DNA from: Nostoc calcicola FACHB-3891
GTDB taxonomy: Bacteria > Cyanobacteriota > Cyanobacteriia > Cyanobacteriales > Nostocaceae
DNA: 64,000 bases
Assembly: GCF_014697355.1 (NCBI RefSeq)
Contig: NZ_JACJRQ010000002.1
Coordinates: 124,001-188,000, forward strand
Reading direction: 5' to 3'
Below, piece after piece: positions 52,259 to 60,329 of the stretch (position 1 is the stretch's first letter; the number at the start of each line of letters is the position of its first letter). A model generated the notes under the pieces. The model was given only the letters and a program-made list of their open reading frames with translations, was not told where the DNA came from and did not search any database. Position numbers and translations under genes: made by a program.

Positions 52259-54955
52259 ATGACTTCTGCTGCTCAAATGCCAGCTAACTCTGGCTCAACG
52301 TTAACATTACATTCAGATTCCCACAACACCAAAGAGACTGATCCCCTGAGAACAGCTCATGGTGTTTATGTGACGGTGCATGGTCATTTTTACCAGCCAC
52401 CGAGGGAAAACCCTTATCTGGACGCGATTGAACGCCAACCGAGCGCTGCACCTTTCCATGACTGGAATGAGCGGATTCATTGGGAATGCTATCGTCCGAA
52501 TGCCTTTGCCAGAGTGCTAAATGACCGAGGCGAAGTGGCGGGGATCGTTAATAATTACGAGTATTTTAGTTTTAATATCGGCCCAACGCTGATGTCGTGG
52601 CTAGAACGCTACGATATGGAGGTTTATCAGCGGATTTTGGAGGCGGATGCCAAGAGTAGTCAACGTTTGCATGGTCATGGAAATGCGATCGCGCAAGTAT
52701 ACAATCACATCATCATGCCTCTGGCGAATGAACGCGACAAATATACCCAAATTCGCTGGGGTAAAGAAGACTTCCGCTCCCGCTTTGGACGCGATCCCGA
52801 AGGTATATGGTTAGCAGAAACCGGTGTGGACTACCCCACCCTAGAAGCTTTAGTTGCTGAAGGTATTCGCTTCGTTATCCTTGCACCGTCTCAGGCGTTG
52901 CGTTGTCGTCCTTTCCCCACTAAAGATCATCACAATCCTGAATGGTGTGAAGTCGGCGGTAGTCAGATCGATCCCACCCGTCCTTATCGTTGTTATTTGA
53001 AGCCCACACTGGACACTTCATCTTCACCTCTGAGTACGATCCCCGATAGCCCCAAGGATGGAAGTAGGGAAGGATTACCCTATATTGATATCTTCTTTTA
53101 CGATGGTCCGATATCGCGGGACATGGGTTTTAGTGATGTGGTTTATAATTCCAATCGCTTTGCTGGGCGTATTGGTTCAGCGGTGCGTGGGGATCATCGT
53201 CCAGCACAGTTGATTTCTGTGGCTACAGATGGCGAAACCTTTGGGCATCACAAGAAAGGAACTGAAAAAACTTTAGCCTACGCCTTCACAACAGAATTTC
53301 CCCAGCAGGGTTGGACGGTAACGAACTTTGCCCACTACCTGAGCTTAAATTCTCCTTCTTGGGAAGTGGAATTGAAGTCAGTCACAGCTTGGAGTTGCGC
53401 CCACGGTGTAGACAGATGGCAGGATGACTGTGGTTGCGGTGGTGAAGGTGGCGTTTGGCATCAAAAATGGCGTCGTCCGTTGCGAGATGCTCTGAATTGG
53501 CTGCGGGATCAGCTAATTGAGGTGTATGAAGAATATGGAAGGCTGTTATTCCGCGATCCTTGGCAAGCACGGGATGAATATATTCAAGTGATGCGCGATC
53601 GCTCAAGCGCCAATGTCAACCGTTTCCTCTCGCGCCATCAAACCCACAAACTAACAGCCGCCGAACAAGTAGACGCCCTGCGCTTGTTGGAAATGCAACG
53701 TCATGCTTTGTTGATGTTCACTAGTTGTGGCTGGTTTTTTGAAGAAATTTCCCGCCCAGAGGGGACGCAGATTCTCCGCTACGCTTCCCGTGCTTTGGAA
53801 TTGGCAGGGGAAGTAGCAGGCGTACAGTTAGAAAAAGACTTCGTAAAACATCTTGGCCTAGCCCCCAGTAATGTCGATCAATTCAAACATGGCGGCGAAA
53901 TTTATCGTCAACAGGTACTCACTGCCCAACTTGGTTTTAAACAAGTAGCAGCCCACTATGCCATGAGTTCCCTATTTACCAATCAGGGATCGACAATGGG
54001 CGCTGGGCATTCAACACTAAGCACCCAGACAAAGCGGGTTTATTGCTACGCCGTCAATGAGCTAGATTACCAACTCCAACGCATGGGATCGCTAACTTTG
54101 GCTGTGGGCAATTTAAAGCTGGTATCAGAGATTACTTGGGAAAGTGAGCATTTAGTGTTTGCTGTTCTGCATTTAGGAGGTTGGGATTTCCACTGCTGCA
54201 TTCAACAATTTACTGGGCGGCGTGACTACAGCCAATTAAAAGAAAAGGTGTTTGGGGCACTGCAACAAGGCAGTGCGGCTCATACTATTTTGGCAATGAC
54301 GCAGTTCTTTGGCGAAGAAACTTTCAGCTTGGAAAATCTATTTGCTGAAGAACGCCACCGGATTATGCGGCTACTAAGTCAGGAAACACTGACACGATTA
54401 GGACAACTTTATACCCAAGCTTACCGCGATAATTATGGTGTGCTAATGGCGTTTCATCGAGATGAAATACCAGTCCCCCAGGAATTGCAGGTAGCAGCCC
54501 AGATAGCTTTGGGGCATCGCTGTTTGATGACATTGCGATCGCTTGAGCAAGATATCACCGAATCGCAAATGCGTTGGAATCACATAGTAGAATTGGAGGC
54601 GATCGCCACAGAAGCAAAACATCTGCGTTGTCAGTTGAATATTCCCGACGGCAAGCAGATATTAGAACAGTTAATTGTGCGATCGCTTTGGCAATTGTTG
54701 CATGATGCCAATGGTAGCTTTAATGCAGAGATCCACCAGTTGGAGCGGTTGATTGATATCGGGGATCAATTAAATATTGATATTTCTTTACATCGATCCC
54801 AAGAATTATATTTCAGTTGTCTGCACAGTCAGATCGTACCTTTGTGTCTTACCACCCTTAGCAACGAAGAAGATACTCATCAGTGCCGACAGTTGCTCAA
54901 ATTGGGCAAAAAGTTAGCCGTTGATGTCAGTATGATTGCAAATCAGTTGCCATGA
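52259..54955 (+). CDS. Glycoside hydrolase family 57 protein with DUF3536
   Basis: About 898 residues from ATG 52259; an earlier in-frame ATG at 52223 adds a Cys/Tyr-rich stretch not typical of the family. The GH57 catalytic half starts YVTVHGHFYQPPRENPYLDA. The region YGRLLFRDPWQARDEYIQVM and later segments follow the DUF3536 pattern. GH57 enzymes act on alpha-glucans (amylase, 4-alpha-glucanotransferase, branching enzyme). The nucleophile Glu is likely the one in EGIWLAETGVDYPTLEAL and the acid/base Asp in SVATDGETFGHH. Exact activity is not certain; glycogen metabolism is plausible. No signal peptide. Confidence 0.92.
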   Translation: MTSAAQMPANSGSTLTLHSDSHNTKETDPLRTAHGVYVTVHGHFYQPPRENPYLDAIERQPSAAPFHDWNERIHWECYRPNAFARVLNDRGEVAGIVNNYEYFSFNIGPTLMSWLERYDMEVYQRILEADAKSSQRLHGHGNAIAQVYNHIIMPLANERDKYTQIRWGKEDFRSRFGRDPEGIWLAETGVDYPTLEALVAEGIRFVILAPSQALRCRPFPTKDHHNPEWCEVGGSQIDPTRPYRCYLKPTLDTSSSPLSTIPDSPKDGSREGLPYIDIFFYDGPISRDMGFSDVVYNSNRFAGRIGSAVRGDHRPAQLISVATDGETFGHHKKGTEKTLAYAFTTEFPQQGWTVTNFAHYLSLNSPSWEVELKSVTAWSCAHGVDRWQDDCGCGGEGGVWHQKWRRPLRDALNWLRDQLIEVYEEYGRLLFRDPWQARDEYIQVMRDRSSANVNRFLSRHQTHKLTAAEQVDALRLLEMQRHALLMFTSCGWFFEEISRPEGTQILRYASRALELAGEVAGVQLEKDFVKHLGLAPSNVDQFKHGGEIYRQQVLTAQLGFKQVAAHYAMSSLFTNQGSTMGAGHSTLSTQTKRVYCYAVNELDYQLQRMGSLTLAVGNLKLVSEITWESEHLVFAVLHLGGWDFHCCIQQFTGRRDYSQLKEKVFGALQQGSAAHTILAMTQFFGEETFSLENLFAEERHRIMRLLSQETLTRLGQLYTQAYRDNYGVLMAFHRDEIPVPQELQVAAQIALGHRCLMTLRSLEQDITESQMRWNHIVELEAIATEAKHLRCQLNIPDGKQILEQLIVRSLWQLLHDANGSFNAEIHQLERLIDIGDQLNIDISLHRSQELYFSCLHSQIVPLCLTTLSNEEDTHQCRQLLKLGKKLAVDVSMIANQLP

Positions 54956-55015
54956 CATGTAGGGGCGCACAGCTGTGCGCCCCTACCACATATTGCATCC
55001 ACACGAGAATTACTA
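54956..55015. repeat. GTAGGGGCGCACAGCTGTGC hairpin repeat
   Basis: Perfect GTAGGGGCGCACAG / CTGTGCGCCCCTAC hairpin (54959-54986) directly after the GH57 stop, like those in family A elements. It may serve as a terminator. Confidence 0.65.
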
Positions 55016-55258
55016 TAAATCAAAATGGCGTCTAAACCGGGGATCAATGTTGTCGGTTTTTTGCTGATTGCAGGTAAAGCAGAGGGTTTGTAGATTGCTG
55101 ATATCATTTTGACCACCACGGGCGAGGGGAATGATATGGTCAATGGTGAGGTTAGTTTCTGGCGCAGTTTTACCGCAACTTCGGCATTGATATTTGTCAC
55201 GTTGCCAGACATATTTTTTTACTTCCGGTGGAATATGAATGCGGGGAGTTTTATTCAT
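55013..55258 (-). CDS. HNH endonuclease-like protein
   Basis: 81 residues, a single HNH domain. The zinc pairs are CRSCGK and CFTCNQQK; the HNH core is LTIDHIIPLARGGQNDISNL followed by QTLC. Small HNH proteins like this may be stand-alone nucleases, restriction parts or inactive relics; the N-terminal MNKTPRIHIPPEVKKYVWQR is typical of cyanobacterial single-domain forms. It lies between the GH57 gene and the toxin-antitoxin pair, on the opposite strand. Confidence 0.85.
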   Translation of the reverse strand: MNKTPRIHIPPEVKKYVWQRDKYQCRSCGKTAPETNLTIDHIIPLARGGQNDISNLQTLCFTCNQQKTDNIDPRFRRHFDL

Positions 55259-55346
55259 GATTATTTAGGTAACTCTTAATAATTTAGTTCTTTTAATTCA
55301 CCCATTGCTAGCATTAAATAAAGTCAGCGCAATCAAAATATAGAAA

Positions 55347-55607
55347 ATGTCTAAAGAATTAAACGAAATTAAAACACTTGCTAACAAACTCACACCCGAA
55401 GAACAATTGGATCTAATCGCTTATCTAACGCAAAAGCTGCAACGTTGTGAAATCAAACGCAAACCAAGCCGCGATATTATGGAATTTGCTGGTATAGCAC
55501 CCAATCTCATGGGAGGAATGGATGCTCAGGAATATGTCACTCGTATGAGGCGTGGAGAGTTTCCTGATTTAGAAATTGCAGAAAAGCAATTAGGGCAACA
55601 AGAGTGA
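55347..55607 (+). CDS. Antitoxin of a PIN-toxin pair
   Basis: 86 residues. N-terminal helix pair (ELNEIKTLANKLTPEEQLDL then IAYLTQKLQ) of the kind seen in many cyanobacterial antitoxins, and an acidic C-terminal tail (GEFPDLEIAEKQLGQQE) that could block the toxin. The stop overlaps the GTG start of the PIN gene by four bases (GTGA), which is typical of toxin-antitoxin operons. DNA-binding fold not clear. Function by position and pattern only. Confidence 0.75.
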   Translation: MSKELNEIKTLANKLTPEEQLDLIAYLTQKLQRCEIKRKPSRDIMEFAGIAPNLMGGMDAQEYVTRMRRGEFPDLEIAEKQLGQQE

Positions 55608-56059
55608 GCATCACAAACAGATTACAGGGTGTGAGGCGTTTATTTCTGGATACCGCACCAGTTATTTACTTCGTTGAGCGAGATCTACAATACTTTCCTC
55701 AGGTGAGAGAAGTATTTGAGCAACTTCGGAATACACCACTGATGGGTCTTGTTTCACCTATTACTTTGGCTGAATGCTTAGTTCAACCTTATCGTTTGGG
55801 ACAGACGGAATTACAGCGAGAGTTCATTGAGTTGATGGCTAAGAATGATAACATTGAGTTTGTGGCTATTGGTAATGAAACCCTAGCAATAGAAGCTGCT
55901 CAAATCAGAGCTAGGTACAATCTACAATTACCTGATGCTTTTCAGATAGTCGTAGCTTTAGCAGCAGGTTGTGAAGCTTTTTTAACGAATGATGTCACAT
56001 TCAAGCGGATTACAGAGTTAGAAGTACTGGTGTTAAATGACTTTGTTACTGCTGAATAA
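55604..56059 (+). CDS. PIN-domain toxin (VapC-like)
   Basis: 151 residues, GTG start at 55604 overlapping the antitoxin stop. The PIN acidic residues are visible: FLDTAPVIYFVE (Asp), TLAECLVQP (Glu), NLQLPDAFQIVVAL (Asp) and AFLTNDVTFKRI (Asp). VapC toxins cut tRNA or rRNA when freed from the antitoxin. The catalytic set appears complete, so the pair is probably functional. Confidence 0.88.
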   Translation: MSITNRLQGVRRLFLDTAPVIYFVERDLQYFPQVREVFEQLRNTPLMGLVSPITLAECLVQPYRLGQTELQREFIELMAKNDNIEFVAIGNETLAIEAAQIRARYNLQLPDAFQIVVALAAGCEAFLTNDVTFKRITELEVLVLNDFVTAE

Positions 56060-56115
56060 ATAAGAATTGTCGATAACGTTGTTTGGATTTACCAATTAAT
56101 AGCACATCACCCATA

Positions 56116-56239
56116 AGGGACTTCCAGAGAATAAATTATCCCAAATTCTTTGTACATTTTTCGGGTAGCACAGCTGTGCTACCCTACGAACGCGAGTGCG
56201 TCCCGCAGGGATGAAATATTTTTTTCCTTGAAAGTCCCT
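56116..56239. repeat. MITE-like element, family D, copy 4
   Basis: AGGGACTTCCA to TTGAAAGTCCCT. Contains GGGTAGCACAGCTGTGCTACCC, with an added CGAACGCGAGTGCGTCCCGC repeat. Lies between the PIN toxin and the universal stress protein gene. Confidence 0.7.
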
Positions 56240-56308
56240 AAACAAAAATTGTTCAAAAAATTTTAGGCGGGCGGTGCGTTACGCTGTGTTAACGCACGCT
56301 ACAGGTTT

Positions 56309-56716
56309 TTACGGCACAATCAACACTGGACAAGGCGCAAGGTTAATGACGCGAGTCGTGACACTATCAGTCGCTCCTTCTTCAGTCAAGCCTAGCCCCC
56401 GACAACCCATGATGATTAAATCTGCCCCGATTTCATCAGCGACATCGCAGATGGTAAAAGCTGGTTTGCCTTGCTTTTCTAGAACTTCGGATTGAATTCC
56501 TTGTCCAGAAAATAAAGATTGGGCACTTTGGAGCAATTTGGCAACTACCTCTGGCGACACCATTGGATCTCCACTAGGTGCATCTGGGGGCGGTTCTTCT
56601 ACCACAGACAGCAGCACTAAGCGACTGCCGTACTTTTGGACGATGTTGGTAACTACGTCAGCAGCTTCCCGCGTTTCCCGGCTTTGATCGATTGGAAATA
56701 GTACTGTCTTAAACAT
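56309..56716 (-). CDS. Universal stress protein (UspA family)
   Basis: 135 residues from ATG 56716; AGG lies 8 bases upstream, while GTG 56725 is inside that site. Starts MFKTVLFPIDQSRETREAAD as family members do. The ATP-binding loop IIMGCRGLGLTEEGATDSVT is followed by VINLAPCPVLIVP, which fits the nucleotide-binding G-2X-G-9X-G(S/T) pattern approximately. Function is stress signalling or ATP sensing; specific role unknown. Runs divergently from pgk with 90 bases between the starts. Confidence 0.92.
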   Translation of the reverse strand: MFKTVLFPIDQSRETREAADVVTNIVQKYGSRLVLLSVVEEPPPDAPSGDPMVSPEVVAKLLQSAQSLFSGQGIQSEVLEKQGKPAFTICDVADEIGADLIIMGCRGLGLTEEGATDSVTTRVINLAPCPVLIVP

Positions 56717-56805
56717 CTCTATCACCTGGGCACCCCTGACTCCGGTAAAATCTGGATGGTTCTACTTTCAAAACAATAACAAAAAGGCAATCAGGAGAGT
56801 TTGCT

Positions 56806-58008
56806 GTGTCCAAAAAAAGTTTAGCAAGTTTATCTGCGGCTGATATATCTGGAAAACGCGCTTTGGTGCGGGTTGATTTTAACGTGCCTGTGGACAAGGA
56901 AGGCAATATCACAGACGATACTCGCATTCGGGCTGCTCTGCCAACCATCCAAGATTTGACCCAAAAGGGTGCTAAGGTGATTCTCGCAAGCCATTTTGGG
57001 CGTCCCAAGGGTGTGGATGACAAATTGCGCCTGACACCCGTGGCTAAGCGTCTCTCTGAGTTGTTGGGGCAAGAAGTTGTGAAGACTGATGACTCCATTG
57101 GCGATGAAGTTGCAGCTAAGGTGGCGGCGCTGGAAGATGGGCAAGTGCTTTTACTGGAAAATGTCCGCTTCTACAAAGAAGAAGAGGCAAATGACCCAGG
57201 ATTTGCCGAAAAGTTGGCTGCTAATGCTGATTTTTATGTAAATGATGCTTTTGGTACTGCACACCGCGCCCATGCTTCTACTGAAGGTGTGACTAAATAC
57301 CTGAGTCCTTCTGTGGCTGGATATTTGGTTGAGAAGGAATTGGAATATCTGCAAAACGCCATTGAAAATCCCCAGCGTCCTTTGGCTGCAATTATCGGTG
57401 GTTCCAAGGTTTCGAGTAAAATTGGCGTCATTGAAACGCTGCTGGAGAAGTGCGACAAGCTAATCATTGGCGGTGGGATGATTTTTACCTTCTACAAAGC
57501 CCGTGGTTTGGATGTTGGTAAGTCGTTGGTGGAAGAAGACAAGCTAGAATTGGCGAAGTCTTTGGAAGCGAAGGCCAAAGAACGTGGTGTTACCTTCCTA
57601 TTACCCACAGATATTGTCTCGGCAGATAAATTTGCTCCCGATGCGAATGCGACAACTGTCAGCATTGAGAATATCCCTGCTGATGGTATGGGTTTGGATA
57701 TTGGCCCAGACTCAGTAAAAGTTTTCCAAGAAGCCCTTGCAGATACCAAAACGGTTATTTGGAACGGGCCGATGGGTGTGTTTGAGTTTGATAAGTTTGC
57801 GGTAGGTACAGAAGCGATCGCTCATACCCTCGCCGAAATTAGCAAAACTGGCACAACCACCATTATCGGCGGCGGCGACTCGGTGGCGGCTGTGGAAAAA
57901 GTCGGTTTGGCCGATCAAATGAGCCACATCTCCACCGGCGGCGGCGCTAGCTTGGAACTACTTGAAGGTAAGGTGTTACCTGGTATCGCAGCTTTAGATG
58001 ATGCGTAA
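56806..58008 (+). CDS. pgk: Phosphoglycerate kinase
   Basis: 400 residues, usual length. GTG start at 56806, with AGGAG 8 bases upstream. [54 protein letters not shown] and the ATP-domain motif [15 protein letters not shown] all match. It converts 1,3-bisphosphoglycerate and ADP to 3-phosphoglycerate and ATP, or the reverse in the Calvin cycle. No operon partner. Confidence 0.97.
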   Translation: MSKKSLASLSAADISGKRALVRVDFNVPVDKEGNITDDTRIRAALPTIQDLTQKGAKVILASHFGRPKGVDDKLRLTPVAKRLSELLGQEVVKTDDSIGDEVAAKVAALEDGQVLLLENVRFYKEEEANDPGFAEKLAANADFYVNDAFGTAHRAHASTEGVTKYLSPSVAGYLVEKELEYLQNAIENPQRPLAAIIGGSKVSSKIGVIETLLEKCDKLIIGGGMIFTFYKARGLDVGKSLVEEDKLELAKSLEAKAKERGVTFLLPTDIVSADKFAPDANATTVSIENIPADGMGLDIGPDSVKVFQEALADTKTVIWNGPMGVFEFDKFAVGTEAIAHTLAEISKTGTTTIIGGGDSVAAVEKVGLADQMSHISTGGGASLELLEGKVLPGIAALDDA

Positions 58009-58159
58009 GTAGGGACTGGGGAAAAAGGGATTCATGTTAAAGGGAAAAGGGCAAAGGAATGATTTTTACCTTTTCCCCTTACCCCCGCCCCTTATCCCCA
58101 GAGGGGACCCCACCTTCCCCTTTTCCCAATGCCCCATGCCCAATACCCAATCCCTAAAT

Positions 58160-58804
58160 ATGGAAACCAAATGGCTGGAATGGGCGCAAAAGTTACAAGC
58201 GATCGCCCAAAATGGTCTCACCTATTCTGAAGGCGTTTATGATATCGAACGCTATAAACAATTAAGAGGGTAGATGCGAAGCAGCTTGTCGTCAGACATC
58301 GCCACGGAAATCATAGCGACTTATGCAAATGTCGAACACAGCTATCTCCTTGATTTATTTAGCCGTGAAGTCGGATATGCAACTCCCAAAGTTGATGTCC
58401 GGGCAGCAATCTTTCGTGACGATACTATCTTATTAGTCAAAGAAAGATCCGATGGTTTTTGGACTTTACCTGGTGGATGGGCTGATGTTGGCGAGTCTCC
58501 CAGTGAGGTAGTCGTCAAAGAAGTATATGAAGAATCTGGATATGAAGCACGTGCTACTAAATTACTAGCAGTTTATGACAGAGACAAACAGGGACATCCA
58601 CCGTTTCCGTTTTATGTCTATAAGCTATTTTTTCACTGTGAATTAATCGGTGGTTCTCCATCATCCAGTATTGAAACTGAAGCAGTAGATTTTTTTCCTG
58701 AAGATGCGTTGCCAGAACTTTCTATTGGACGTGTGACAGCAGCACAAATCACCCGACTTTTTCAACATTATCGCCAACCAGATTTACCCACAGATTTTGA
58801 TTAA
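58160..58804 (+). pseudogene. NUDIX hydrolase gene interrupted by an in-frame TAG
   Basis: The natural start is ATG 58160 (METKWLEWAQKLQAIAQNGL), the N-terminal domain usually found fused to this NUDIX type. The frame then meets TAG at 58271-58273, directly followed by ATG and, in the same frame, the rest of the protein. The stretch between LRG and IATEIIATYANVE is TAGATGCGAAGCAGCTTGTC then GTCAGAC, a 27-base sequence resembling a common Nostoc interspersed repeat. So an insertion kept the frame but added a stop. The NUDIX box is intact: GGWADVGESPSEVVVKEVYE followed by ESG. Reinitiation at TAG-ATG could still make a 176-residue piece with the catalytic domain. Substrate unknown. Confidence 0.78.
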
Positions 58805-58830
58805 GAAGTAGCTTTCATTGCAGCCCTCCC

Positions 58831-58999
58831 TTAGAGGCTGTTTGAAAAGTATTTTTGCTAACATTTAAGCCTCAAAAACCTAACCCCCCTACCCCCCTTC
58901 CCTACAAGGGAATGGGGGTTTCAAAGCCTCTCTCCTGCAAGGAGAGAGGAATGGAAGTGAGCTTTTTGGTATACATTTTGACTTTTCAAACAACCTCTA
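58831..58999. repeat. MITE-like element, family E, copy 2
   Basis: TTAGAGGCTGTTTGAAAAGT to ACTTTTCAAACAACCTCTA. Interior CCTAACCCCCCTACCCCCCT and CTCTCTCCTGCAAGGAGAGA. Starts 27 bases after the NUDIX stop codon. Confidence 0.8.
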
Positions 59000-59013
59000 C
59001 CGTAATTACTTTC

Positions 59014-59170
59014 TAAGAGGATGTCTGAGAAGTATCAAATATTTCTTGATCCCCCCTAACCCCCCTTAAAAAAGGGGGGAATAAGAGTCTTAAAGTCCCC
59101 CTTTTTAAGGGGGATTTAGGGGGATCTCCAAGGGTTAAGTGTATACAAAAAACTTTTCAGACATCCTCTA
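59014..59170. repeat. MITE-like element, family E, copy 3
   Basis: TAAGAGGATGTCTGAGAAGT to ACTTTTCAGACATCCTCTA, next to copy 2. Ends differ from copies 1 and 2 by paired changes (TGTCTGA/TCAGACA) that keep the TIR complementary. Interior CCCCCCTTAAAAAAGGGGGG. The rest of 59171-59351 shows no feature. Confidence 0.8.
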
Positions 59171-59351
59171 ATAGCCCCTGCAAGAACTGCCCAAACAAAG
59201 ACATCTCACTTTTTCGTATCGCCTGTTTACAAAGTGGTTTTTATTTGTTGCATTTTCATTGACTTAAAAGTTTTCCGAATGATATTAAAAAAAGAAGAAC
59301 GAGTAGTTGAGAAAATATAATATATATTCAATTTTTGAAATAAAAAATATT

Positions 59352-60329
59352 ATGCAGAACACAATTTTAACGGCAGCATTTTTCCTGTTTTCATTCATGT
59401 TTACACTCAAGGCAACTGCTGCTGATTTTGAGCAGATTTATGTGTTTGGTGACAGTTATTCTGATGATGGTAATTTTTACAATATTACAAAAGATGAATT
59501 GCTTGTAGGTATTCCTCCCTACCCTTACAAAGATGGACGCTTTTCTAATGGACCAGTCTGGGTGGAATATCTTGCACAAGATATGGGCTTAAACCCGTCT
59601 CCCAGCACTAATTTTGCTGTTGGTGGTGCTAAGTCTGGGTTATACAACATTAATATCCCTCCCGTACATGGTTTATATTTAACAGGAGTTTTGTCTCAAA
59701 TTAATAAATTTACAGCAGTCAATAAGTCTGTTAACCCAAATGCACTTTATATTGTATGGGGCGGTACGAATGATTTCCTTGACTGTAAAAGTGCTGTAAA
59801 TCCCAGTGAATCAGTTACAAACATATCAATAGCAGTGCGTTCTCTTGCCACTGTTGGAGCTAAAAATATCCTAGTGGCTAATTTATTCAATTTGGGTAAC
59901 TTACCAGGTACAAGAAATAGTCCAACCTCCAAACTACTCAACGATTGGGTCGCTGAATATAATGTCGAGTTAATTAAAAGTCTCAATTCTTTAAGTCAAG
60001 AAATAAATCATGTAAATATCATTTTTTTAGATGTTAATTTGTTATTTAAACAGCTTTTAGCTAATCCTGGACAATATGGTTTTACAAACGCGATCGACTC
60101 TTGCTTAGGAAACTCAGTTTTAATAACCATACCTGCTTCTCATCCATCATTGGATTGTAAGAATAATACAAATAATTTTTTGTTCTGGGACAGCATTCAT
60201 CCTACAACCGCGGGTCATAAAGTCATAGCAGAATATGCAGCTTCAGTGTTAAAATCTCAAACTATCTTGAAGTCTGTTAACAAATTAAAAACATCTAGAA
60301 ACTTTCAATCCCTAATAGGGAGTAGATGA
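59352..60329 (+). CDS. Secreted SGNH/GDSL esterase running into the CRISPR array
   Basis: 325 residues from ATG 59352; an earlier TTG at 59307 would spoil the signal peptide. Signal peptide of about 23 residues ending ATAAD. GDSL catalytic blocks: block I FGDSYSDDGNFY (Ser), block III VWGGTNDFLDC (Gly/Asn), block V FWDSIHPTTAGH (Asp, His). It should hydrolyse esters outside the cytoplasmic membrane. The last ten codons (FQSLIGSR then TGA) lie in the first CRISPR repeat (60302-60338), so the repeat supplies the stop. The original C-terminus was probably a little different, but the catalytic blocks are complete. Confidence 0.9.
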   Translation: MQNTILTAAFFLFSFMFTLKATAADFEQIYVFGDSYSDDGNFYNITKDELLVGIPPYPYKDGRFSNGPVWVEYLAQDMGLNPSPSTNFAVGGAKSGLYNINIPPVHGLYLTGVLSQINKFTAVNKSVNPNALYIVWGGTNDFLDCKSAVNPSESVTNISIAVRSLATVGAKNILVANLFNLGNLPGTRNSPTSKLLNDWVAEYNVELIKSLNSLSQEINHVNIIFLDVNLLFKQLLANPGQYGFTNAIDSCLGNSVLITIPASHPSLDCKNNTNNFLFWDSIHPTTAGHKVIAEYAASVLKSQTILKSVNKLKTSRNFQSLIGSR

